Shown: positions 6,751-12,203 of the stretch, one piece after another | Numbering within the stretch: position 1 is the first letter of the stretch | Layout: each line of letters starts with the position of its first letter | Assembly: GCA_051295955.1 (NCBI GenBank) | Contig: JBPDWA010000010.1 | Location: forward strand, 1 to 12,452 | Source of the DNA: Enterococcus faecalis_A | GTDB taxonomy: Bacteria; Bacillota; Bacilli; Lactobacillales; Enterococcaceae | DNA: 12,452 bases | Direction: 5' to 3' | Notes under the pieces: generated by a model | Databases searched by the model: none | Told to the model about the DNA's origin: nothing | What the model saw: the letters and a program-made list of their open reading frames with translations, nothing else | Translations under genes and position numbers: made by a program

Positions 6751-7473
6751 ATGAACGCAAATCGCTTAAAATTATTAATGATGGGCTTAATGGTTCTTGA
6801 TCATATTACTTGTTTTGTTCCATCAGAATGGGCACTAATTTTTCATGTTATAACTCGTTGTGTGGGAGTATTTTTTGGCTACATGGCTGTAGAAGGTTTC
6901 AAGCATACACGGAATGTTTATCTCTATAACGGCCGTTTATATATTTGGGCAGGGATCATGTTTATAGGAAACACTGTGCTAAATCAGTTAGTAAATAATC
7001 CAGCTGTTGCTGTGTATAATAATATTTTTTTAACATTAGCACTGGGTGTTAGCTTGCTGATTGTGACAAAAAAAATGCTAAAAATGTCTAGAATCAGTTT
7101 AAAAATTATTTTATTGATTGGAATGTTAGTTATTCTAGCAACGGGTGCTGTTTTTGCTGAAGGCGGGGTTGTAATATTACCTTTTATGTTAATTACGTAC
7201 TTAGCAAGCAAAAATATTGCCTTACGGAATTGTTTGTACGGCATCTTAGCCTTTTTTTTCTTGGTGGCAAATTTTCAATGGCTGGGAGACTGGCAAACAA
7301 CAGTAGAGATGTTAGCCTACAATTCTGATTTCATGTTCATTATTGTGTTACCATTTTTATATCTCTACAACAGCGAACGAGGGAGTAAAGCACCTTTCTT
7401 TAAATATTTATTTTATGTATTTTATCCTCTTCATTTATGGTTGCTTGCGATTACTGCAAATTACCTTAATTAA
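6751..7473 (+). CDS. TraX-family polytopic membrane protein
   Basis: A 240-residue, very hydrophobic protein with about seven to eight predicted membrane segments. The N-terminal region LMVLDHITCFVPSEWALIFH followed by GYMAVEGFKHTRN matches the TraX family (PF05857). The F-plasmid member N-acetylates pilin; chromosomal Firmicute members are common and mostly uncharacterised, so the substrate here is unknown. AAAGGAG (about 6736-6742) lies 8-9 nt before the ATG. A TATAAT at 6698-6703 is a possible -10 box, with no good -35. A terminator follows at 7499-7534. The gene is intact but stands alone between an IS3 remnant and an IS6 remnant, which suggests it survived within a region broken up by insertion sequences. 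Confidence 0.85.
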   Translation: MNANRLKLLMMGLMVLDHITCFVPSEWALIFHVITRCVGVFFGYMAVEGFKHTRNVYLYNGRLYIWAGIMFIGNTVLNQLVNNPAVAVYNNIFLTLALGVSLLIVTKKMLKMSRISLKIILLIGMLVILATGAVFAEGGVVILPFMLITYLASKNIALRNCLYGILAFFFLVANFQWLGDWQTTVEMLAYNSDFMFIIVLPFLYLYNSERGSKAPFFKYLFYVFYPLHLWLLAITANYLN

Positions 7474-7498
7474 AATTTTTCATATAAGAAAGATAAAT

Positions 7499-7534
7499 AA
7501 ACGGAGACTTACTACAACGTGAGTCTCCGTTTTT
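7499..7534 (+). terminator. Rho-independent terminator of the TraX-like gene
   Basis: AAACGGAGACT (7499-7509) pairs perfectly with AGTCTCCGTTT (7522-7532), with a 12-nt loop and a T run to 7534. It starts 25 nt after the stop codon. Confidence 0.9.
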
Positions 7535-7573
7535 AGACTGCAGACAAAAAAGAGTGGCTTAATTGCCAAATCG

Positions 7574-7813
7574 TTACTGTTGGCACCAACGATAGATCGT
7601 TGTATGGTGAATGCTGATACTGAATTAATGCATAATTTTAGCACAATCACGACAACTTAAAGAGAAATGATAATATAAGCTTACAGCTTCAATAATGATC
7701 CGATAACCATATTGCGTTCCTTTGAAATGATTCTTCATAATTATATCTCTATTAGCTAGTCTGAAATTAAATTATAGCGTACAATAGATGCTAGAAAAAT
7801 TTTGCAACAGGAC
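7574..7813 (-). mobile_element. Decayed IS6-family (IS1216/IS257-like) element end with transposase N-terminus
   Basis: On the minus strand a start at 7738 reads MKNHFKGTQYGYRIIIEAVS and, after an in-frame TAA, ISIHHTTIYRWCQQ. These fit the start of IS6-family transposases (NHFKGKQF and HTTIYRW motifs). Further stops follow within about 60 codons, and the catalytic part is absent. About 55-75 bp upstream of the start, the minus strand reads GTCCTGTTGCAAAATTTT (7796-7813), close to the known IS1216/IS257 terminal repeat GGTTCTGTTGCAAAGTTT. This is therefore one end of such an element, truncated on the other side and mutated. The family call is by recognised motifs, not by search. Confidence 0.78.
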
Positions 7814-7851
7814 TTTTTTATCGATGTAGTTATCAATATTATTCATTTGAA

Positions 7852-7930
7852 GATTTATCTTTCCGTTATTAAGTGTAACTAAAGTGACAAAAAAGGAAGC
7901 TGAATCTAACAAGAATGTGTGTTGCTTTCT
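7852..7930. repeat. 79-bp diverged repeat, copy B
   Basis: Counterpart of 6620-6698. On the minus strand it reads RKQHTFLLD, then FVTL and NNGKIN, parallel to RKQQTFLLD, FVTF and DMGKDN in copy A. It lies just outside the IS6-type terminal repeat. Confidence 0.6.
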
Positions 7931-8023
7931 TTCAATTATTCAGTTAACATCGAGAAAGACATAAAAGTTCATCTTTTAGAAGGTAGTCCTGTATATGCAG
8001 TTGATATTTTAAGGATAAAATAA
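7910..8023 (+). pseudogene. Possible C-terminal fragment of a lost gene
   Basis: A 37-codon open frame follows a TAA at 7907-7909 and ends with TAA at 8021-8023. It includes NIEKDIKVHLLEGSPVYAVD, which looks like real protein sequence, and a terminator-like hairpin follows 25 nt later. There is no start codon with a ribosome binding site. I do not recognise the family. It overlaps repeat copy B, so the fragment may begin only after 7930. Confidence 0.35.
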
Positions 8024-8047
8024 ATTTATACAATAAAAAAACAATGA

Positions 8048-8082
8048 TAAGCAGAAGTTAGAAAGCTTCTACTTATTTTTTT
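8048..8082 (+). terminator. Terminator-like hairpin
   Basis: TAAGCAGAAG (8048-8057) pairs with CTTCTACTTA (8066-8075) with one mismatch, an 8-nt loop and a run of seven T (8076-8082). It would terminate the fragment ending at 8023 and insulate the following cluster. Confidence 0.7.
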
Positions 8083-8133
8083 CGGCTATTTTTTATATAA
8101 TTTTTAATTTTTTAAACAATTTTTATGTTTTTT

Positions 8134-8148
8134 AGTTCCTCAGGAACT
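8134..8148. promoter_or_regulatory. Perfect 15-bp palindrome upstream of the 8217 gene
   Basis: AGTTCCT-C-AGGAACT is a perfect 7-bp inverted repeat about 69 nt before the start codon of the first gene of the second surface cluster. Its position suits an operator or activator site. A linked Crp/Fnr-type regulator is encoded downstream, but the palindrome does not resemble the E. coli CRP or FNR half-site, so any link is speculative. Confidence 0.35.
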
Positions 8149-8216
8149 TCTTTGTAATTATTCGTTCATGGTACGATGCTTACGTAATAAAAAAATATAT
8201 ATTGGAGGGATCTTAA

Positions 8217-8834
8217 ATGATCAAAAAAACTATTGGAGTTGCAACATTGTCGATTTTAGGAATGAATGCTGTAGGTTTGGGTTCAATCAATGCTTTTGCA
8301 AATGATGAAAAGCAGTCGGATACTAAAGTATTTTATACAAAGAAAGTAGAACCAGCAGGTTGGGGACTAGAGGTACCGGCTTCAGTTGAATTGAAAAAAG
8401 ATACCAAAAATCCAGAAGTGTATAACGCAGTTAACAAAGTTAAAATCACAAATATCGAGGGGGAAGAATTTAAAGACGAGAACGTAAGGAACATCTTTAG
8501 CATTGTATATGGACCAGCTAAAGATGCCTTAATAAATAAAGAAAATACTAATTTATTGTTGACCAATTCTGAAGTTCCAGTAGGAGCTTTGTTAGAAGTG
8601 GGCTTAGTAAATGGACAGGGAGATGAGGTTGGAGATGATATAAAATCTTTCACCCCACTTCCTATGTATACTGCATTTCATCTTGAAACAGATACAAGCG
8701 GCACCAAGAAGCCAATCCAAAATATCGGTTTTGTATCTGACTTAAAAGATATTAATGACGGACGTTCGCTTACAGAACATAATTTAGATGCTACTATGAC
8801 ATGGACAGCTCTCAGAACAGCTATTGAAGAGTAA
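8217..8834 (+). CDS. Secreted protein of unknown family with WxL-like features
   Basis: A 205-residue protein with a clear signal peptide: a hydrophobic core after MIKKT and AFA-N cleavage at about residue 28. The mature part is predicted to be mainly beta structure. It opens with VFYTKKVEPAGWGLEVPASV, with W49-G-L51, and has a terminal MTWTALRTAIEE segment with W196 eight residues from the end of the strand-like region. A tryptophan near the start and another just before the C-terminus recalls WxL domains, but the spacing and the motifs (W-T-A-L at the end) do not fit the standard family, and this may be convergence. There is no anchor, so it is secreted or held by partners. TTGGAGGGA (8202-8210) gives a strong ribosome binding site. 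It is first in a run of four same-strand genes. The family is not recognised. Confidence 0.75.
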   Translation: MIKKTIGVATLSILGMNAVGLGSINAFANDEKQSDTKVFYTKKVEPAGWGLEVPASVELKKDTKNPEVYNAVNKVKITNIEGEEFKDENVRNIFSIVYGPAKDALINKENTNLLLTNSEVPVGALLEVGLVNGQGDEVGDDIKSFTPLPMYTAFHLETDTSGTKKPIQNIGFVSDLKDINDGRSLTEHNLDATMTWTALRTAIEE

Positions 8835-8857
8835 TATATATTACGTCTAAGCTAGTG

Positions 8858-8896
8858 GAAGATGTAGATTAATAATAAAGTATATTCTACATCTTC
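8858..8896 (+). terminator. Hairpin between the first and second genes of the second cluster
   Basis: GAAGATGTAGA (8858-8868) pairs perfectly with TCTACATCTTC (8886-8896) with a 17-nt loop, and can be extended by G-U and A-U pairs. The following tract is T-rich but interrupted (TATTTATTTG), so it may be a weak terminator that sets a high ratio of the secreted protein over downstream products. Confidence 0.55.
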
Positions 8897-8943
8897 TATT
8901 TATTTGTATGAATTTAACTTTTTAAAAAATAGGAGATATGTAA

Positions 8944-9462
8944 ATGAATAAAAATAATAAAAGAACAATAAAGATTATAGTCAGCATTATAGGGATTGTG
9001 GCACTCATATTGGCAAGTTTCTTAATTTTTAAATTTTTTTTCTTGGATAAAGAGATTGAGCAAGGCGCAGTCCAGTACAATTCCGAGTATAAAGATGTTT
9101 CCCCTGGACATATTGTTTTTCCTGCCTATGAAAAAAATTTGCAGGTGAATAAAGGCCAGAAGGAGCTCCCTATCAAATTAGTTAACCCTAAAGTTAATAA
9201 AAAAGTATTTCTTACATACAAGATTTCAGTTATCGTTGAGGGTAAAACGAAACAAATTTACGAATCAAAACTTATTGAATCTGGTAAAGCTTTGGAATCA
9301 CCTAAACTTGAAAAAAACATACTCAAAGATATAGATAAAGGAGAATATCCTTGTAAAATCGATGTACATGCCTTTACATTTACGGAAAATGAATATACAA
9401 AACAAAAAGTAAAGCGCAAATTAAATCAGGCCTATTGGGATGTTAAATTGTTTGTTGAATAA
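8944..9462 (+). CDS. Membrane-tethered extracellular protein, unknown function
   Basis: A 172-residue protein with a basic N-terminus (MNKNNKRTIK), one long membrane helix (about 10-34), and an extracellular domain of about 135 residues predicted to be beta-rich. The domain includes PAYEKNLQVNKGQKELPIKL, IYESKLIESGKALESPKL, and KGEYPCKIDVHAFTF. The order of an N-V-N-type strand, a Y-S-x-L-I-x-x-G turn and a K-G-x-Y motif resembles small membrane-bound Ig-like proteins seen beside surface and conjugation genes in Firmicutes; this is a remembered pattern, not a search result. AGGAG lies about 10 nt upstream. The gene sits 109 nt after the secreted protein and 29 nt before the next gene. It could act as a membrane docking partner for the secreted protein. 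Confidence 0.75.
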   Translation: MNKNNKRTIKIIVSIIGIVALILASFLIFKFFFLDKEIEQGAVQYNSEYKDVSPGHIVFPAYEKNLQVNKGQKELPIKLVNPKVNKKVFLTYKISVIVEGKTKQIYESKLIESGKALESPKLEKNILKDIDKGEYPCKIDVHAFTFTENEYTKQKVKRKLNQAYWDVKLFVE

Positions 9463-9491
9463 AATAGTTTGACCTAAAAGGAGATGAAAGC

Positions 9492-10037
9492 GTGCGATTT
9501 ATAAGAAAAAATAGCTTTTCAATGTTATTAATCAGTTTTTATTTTTTATTGAACAGTGCGCTTATCACAACTTATGCTACTGAAACTCTAGTTTTCTATA
9601 GTGGACAAGAACCTATTGTTAAATATAAAGTGATGTTTAAAGCAATGGAAAACGGGATATTAATTGGAACACCATCCATTTATTTACAAAAGGGGGATTT
9701 TATAAAAGATTATATGGTACCAAAAGCAATTCCTAATCCCGGCTTTAGTTTTATCGGATGGACTGATGATAATGAGAGAATAGTTGTTGATTGGAGCAAA
9801 GAACAAATTGTCAAAGAACGCGTGTATTACGCAACCTTTAAACACTCATCAAATAATAAACCAATTAGAAAAAATAAATTTGTCCAAACGATTGAAGATA
9901 AGAAGAATAAATTAGTAAAAGATGATAATAAAAAATCTCTCTTTTATCCAAAATTAAATTGGAAAGCAGAAGATTATTTCATTCCGATAGGTATCATTTT
10001 AGTATCTTTAAGTTACATTAACAAAAAGAAAAAATAA
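9492..10037 (+). CDS. Membrane-anchored surface protein with InlB/Flg_new-type repeat
   Basis: A 181-residue protein starting with GTG. AAAAGGAG (9476-9483) lies 8 nt upstream, and an ATG at 9484 is out of frame and soon stops. The signal peptide has a hydrophobic core at 9-27 and cleavage near TYA-T. Residues about 44-117 match the Listeria-Bacteroides (Flg_new/InlB B) repeat: YKVMFKAMENG, then G-D, NPGFSFIGWTDD, VDWSKEQIV, and VYYATFK. A lysine-rich linker (120-155) is followed by a C-terminal hydrophobic segment (162-176) and KKKK. The C-terminus looks like a membrane anchor, but no LPXTG motif precedes it, so sortase attachment is not expected. It is 29 nt after the tethered protein gene and likely in the same operon. 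The repeat is a protein-protein interaction module in surface proteins. Confidence 0.82.
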   Translation: MRFIRKNSFSMLLISFYFLLNSALITTYATETLVFYSGQEPIVKYKVMFKAMENGILIGTPSIYLQKGDFIKDYMVPKAIPNPGFSFIGWTDDNERIVVDWSKEQIVKERVYYATFKHSSNNKPIRKNKFVQTIEDKKNKLVKDDNKKSLFYPKLNWKAEDYFIPIGIILVSLSYINKKKK

Positions 10038-10101
10038 TAGCATGTAATACTCAATCATTCGAATTTGGTTCGGTTTATTAAGAGATACAGGGGGGTCCAA
10101 A

Positions 10102-10797
10102 ATGTGTACTAACATGATTAAAAATATAAAAAATATTCACAAAGAACAAAATAAAACCTTTTTAAACAAGATTATAGAACATAATGGCAAAGCATGTCTA
10201 AAAAAAATCTCTTTTAAAAAAAAGGTTTCAATAGATAACCTACTTGAACCAGGAAACCTTTATTACATTAAAAGTGGCGTTATTATGCGCTCTTTTTCCG
10301 ATAGTGATGGACATACAAAAGCCGTGGGACTTTTATCAAAAGATGAGATTCTAGGATTTGCAACTTTATTTGGAGAAGTCCCAATTCAATGGACAACAAC
10401 TGTTTTGCAGGATACAGAAATTTTAGTGATTACGAATAAATTGTTATTAGATAATTATAAAGAAAGCTTAACTTTACTTGGACTAAATTTTCAATATTAT
10501 ATAAGTATCTCTTACTTATATTGGCAGAGTGCGTTTTCAGTTGGGTTTGAAAGGATAAACTTCACATTGATAAATTTGGCTTGTTGTCTAGGAGAGAGAG
10601 TAAAAGAAAATAGTTTTCGTATGCCAAATTATATTTCACATGATCTTATCGCTTCTTTTTCATCCGTAACAAGGTCTTATGTTACGAGACATCTTTCAAA
10701 ATTAATGAAAGAACAAATTATTAGTATAAAAAATAATAAAATTTGTATAATAGACATGAATAAACTCGTTCTTAAGACACCTAATTATTATAGTTAA
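10102..10797 (+). CDS. Crp/Fnr-superfamily transcriptional regulator
   Basis: A 231-residue protein. The cyclic-nucleotide-binding-like beta barrel spans about 35-115 (LEPGNLYYIKSGVIMRSFSD, then LLSKDEILGFATLFGE). A long dimerisation helix follows (about 118-148). The winged helix-turn-helix is at 178-220 (HDLIASFSSVTRSYVTRHLS, then LMKEQIISIKNNKICIIDM). The barrel lacks the RSA-type cAMP contact, reading GEVPIQWTTTV instead, and no Fe-S cysteine cluster is evident. It therefore may respond to another ligand or none, as PrfA-like regulators do. AGGGGGG lies 8-10 nt before the ATG, and an alternative Met is at residue 5. It follows the anchored-protein gene by 64 nt and probably controls this cluster. 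Confidence 0.9.
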   Translation: MCTNMIKNIKNIHKEQNKTFLNKIIEHNGKACLKKISFKKKVSIDNLLEPGNLYYIKSGVIMRSFSDSDGHTKAVGLLSKDEILGFATLFGEVPIQWTTTVLQDTEILVITNKLLLDNYKESLTLLGLNFQYYISISYLYWQSAFSVGFERINFTLINLACCLGERVKENSFRMPNYISHDLIASFSSVTRSYVTRHLSKLMKEQIISIKNNKICIIDMNKLVLKTPNYYS

Positions 10798-10948
10798 ATA
10801 GTGGTAATCGCTGATAACGTTGCAAAAAAATGAAAAAAAGCTAATGAATGATATTGTCAAAAAGAATGGAGAGGAGGTATTAGGATATTTATCTGATGGC
10901 TTAATTGAACTAATAGTTATTCTATGGTCAATTAACTATTGGATTTAT
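10798..10948 (+). other. Gene-poor stretch after the regulator
   Basis: No clear terminator was found directly after the regulator. A 38-codon frame at 10844-10960 (MNDIVKKNGEEVLGYLSDGL at its start, hydrophobic end) lacks a good ribosome binding site and may be a relic or chance. Confidence 0.3.
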
Positions 10949-11388
10949 TCAAACATATAGTTGAAATTGAGACGTATTATGAAAAAAGTGGAATCTTTTC
11001 AAACTAACCTTTTTAATATTTGCCTGCGTATCTTTATCATTAAATTTTACTTGAGCTATTGCAACGCACAAATTACCTCTATGCGTTATTTCACCTTCCG
11101 GCTTATTATCCAAAATGATGTTTATTATATCTGTACACTCATTTGGTTTAGTTTCAGCAAAATAATGCCCATTTTTCTCAATAGCATAGAAATCATTAAA
11201 GTTTGTAAAACTATTCAATCTTTAATAGAACTCTCAAATTTTTTGTCTCTGGATCATCTTTTGAAAAGATAAGTGAAGTACTTATATCCCTTAAATCTTT
11301 TCCAGTCTCCAGTATTTATAAATGTGTTTGCTTCTTTTGAATCATGTTTAAAGGTATCTATAAGTTTTTTCTTTTGATTCGATGTCAT
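10949..11388 (-). pseudogene. Frameshifted gene of unknown function
   Basis: On the minus strand an ATG at 11386-11388 starts MTSNQKKKLIDTFKHDSKEA followed by NTFINTGDWK. Near 11300 the frame shifts by an apparent extra A in an A run, and protein-like sequence continues as DISTSLIFSKDDPETKNLRV and LLKIE. A stop and a second shift near 11213-11222 lead to NSFTNFNDFYAIEKNGHYFA, with an open frame to 10949 of good protein character. Joined, the gene would have encoded about 145 residues, mostly charged and soluble, without signal peptide or membrane segment. Both breaks are inferred from continuity of protein-like sequence. I do not recognise the family. No strong ribosome binding site is seen at this start. 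Confidence 0.6.
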
Positions 11389-11401
11389 ATAGAGATACTA
11401 G

Positions 11402-11776
11402 ACCAATCCTGTTAAAGAGACAGACAAACAAATTATAGGGGCAGGAACGCTTGGAAACACTGTAGACGTCTATAATTAGAGCGAAAACAAAATGGGATAA
11501 ACCGCTGTCGATGAAAGTGGAAACTGGGCGATAGATGTACCAGAAGGAACGATATTAAAAGAAGGAGATAAGATTTTTGCGACACAAACAACTCCAAATG
11601 GCCAAACATCAGAAAAAGCAGAAACAACAGGTATCGCAGGGGATAAAAAAGACTAGTTGAACTACTACCCAGAACATCCGGTAAACGACAATCTTTTTTT
11701 TACATCTTCAGGAATACTGTTATTTTCTACATCACTTACATTATTTTATTTGTTAAAGAATAAAAGTAAGAAGTAG
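11402..11776 (+). pseudogene. C-terminal remnant of an Ig-domain cell-surface protein
   Basis: One reading frame, cut by stops at 11477-11479 (TAG), 11498-11500 (TAA) and 11654-11656 (TAG), reads TNPVKETDKQIIGAGTLGNT, then TAVDESGNWAIDVPEGTILK and EGDKIFATQTTPNGQTSEKA. This is the pattern of a bacterial Ig-type repeat in Gram-positive adhesins. In the same frame after the last stop come PEHPVNDN, a hydrophobic segment and KNKSKK, the layout of a sortase-anchor C-terminus with the LPXTG replaced or lost (HPVND at the expected place). The 5' part of the gene is absent: a stop at 11399-11401 precedes it, and the minus-strand pseudogene begins right there. It is clearly non-functional. Confidence 0.75.
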
Positions 11777-11864
11777 ATGAAAAGAGTTCTTTTTGTCAGG
11801 AAAAGAAAAAGTTAAAAATGTATGTAAATCATTGACAATAGTTTCTATCATATTAAAAACAGGT

Positions 11865-11899
11865 AAAAAGGACTAGTCGCAAGGCAACTAGTCCTTTTT
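11865..11899. terminator. Bidirectional rho-independent terminator
   Basis: AAAAAGGACTAGT (11865-11877) pairs perfectly with ACTAGTCCTTTTT (11887-11899), 13 bp with a 9-nt loop and T runs on both strands. On the minus strand it overlaps the stop codon of the small gene at 11898-12017. Confidence 0.9.
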
Positions 11900-12017
11900 A
11901 GTGCACGAAATTTAGTTTCTTTGACTCATGTCTTCTCAGGCTTGCTTCCATAACCAACCTTTTCTTGTAAGGAGATAAAACAGGAAAAATAAATCCTTTT
12001 CTTAATATACGTAGCAT
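11898..12017 (-). CDS. Possible 39-residue small protein, unknown function
   Basis: An open frame of 39 codons starting MLRILRKGFIFPVLSPYKKR and ending KKLNFVH. It is strongly basic, with a short hydrophobic patch and no signal peptide. GGGGAG lies 3-4 nt before the ATG. A promoter-like pair (TTGTAA, 17-nt spacer, TAGACT on the minus strand; 12049-12077) lies at a suitable distance. The stop codon abuts the bidirectional terminator, so promoter, ribosome binding site, frame and terminator line up. It is divergent from the integrase gene, a place where excisionase-like or small regulatory genes can occur, but no family is recognised. The short length keeps the call tentative. Confidence 0.42.
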   Translation of the reverse strand: MLRILRKGFIFPVLSPYKKRLVMEASLRRHESKKLNFVH

Positions 12018-12048
12018 TTTCTCCCCATTTAATCTATTTCTACTAACA

Positions 12049-12077
12049 AGTCTATTTTATTTGTTAATATTTTACAA
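12049..12077 (-). promoter_or_regulatory. Putative sigma-A-type promoter for the small minus-strand gene
   Basis: On the minus strand TTGTAA (12072-12077) and TAGACT (12049-12054) are separated by exactly 17 nt, each matching the consensus at four of six positions. The predicted start of transcription is about 25 nt before the ATG at 12017. Confidence 0.4.
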
Positions 12078-12116
12078 TAGGAAATGCTAAAAAGGATAAA
12101 AAAATTTATTCTTTAT

Positions 12117-12154
12117 AAAGAAACTAAAATAGACCCCCGTCTTTTAGTTTCTTT
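12117..12154 (+). terminator. Long hairpin just upstream of the integrase gene
   Basis: AAAGAAACTAAAA (12117-12129) pairs perfectly with TTTTAGTTTCTTT (12142-12154). GAC (12132-12134) can pair with GTC (12139-12141) across a C-rich loop. A T run follows. It can act as a terminator shielding the integrase gene from upstream transcription, or as a structured leader if transcription starts before it. Confidence 0.6.
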
Positions 12155-12158
12155 TAGC

Positions 12159-12178
12159 CCGTCAATGTAAGCCGTCAA
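12159..12178 (+). repeat. Paired CCGTCAA direct repeat, right copy
   Basis: CCGTCAA at 12159-12165 and 12172-12178, the same 13-bp period as the copy at 93-112 but with a different spacer (tgtaag). It ends 25 nt before the integrase start codon. Confidence 0.55.
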
Positions 12179-12203
12179 TGAACAGAAAGGAACGAGTTAT
12201 TTT

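Larger units (their letters stand above)
7474..8216. other. Gene-poor region with IS6 remnant and relic coding fragments
   Basis: This 743-bp stretch has no intact gene. In order it holds the traX terminator, a decayed IS6-family transposase start (minus strand) with its terminal repeat at about 7795-7813, diverged repeat copy B (7852-7930), a short plus-strand fragment ending at 8023, a terminator-like hairpin (8048-8082), and a 15-bp palindrome (8134-8148) before the next gene. Confidence 0.7.
11777..12203. other. Region between the surface-protein relic and the integrase
   Basis: Contains a bidirectional terminator, a possible small minus-strand gene with its promoter, a long hairpin at 12117-12154 and the second CCGTCAA repeat pair. 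No plus-strand promoter for the integrase could be assigned with confidence. Confidence 0.5.

Noticed and set aside
6459..6752. Minus-strand 97-codon frame upstream of the IS3 orfA
   Set aside because: A composite: its end is the orfA start and its first part is the repeat A relic. It overlaps the traX ribosome binding region and is not a single gene.
10799..10822. Possible catabolite-responsive element (GTGGTAATCGCTGATAACG)
   Set aside because: The spacing does not fit the cre consensus, and no intact gene follows it.
10961..11272. Plus-strand 103-codon frame opposite the minus-strand pseudogene
   Set aside because: The minus strand has better protein character across three blocks, while the plus frame has no good ribosome binding site and an unnatural composition.
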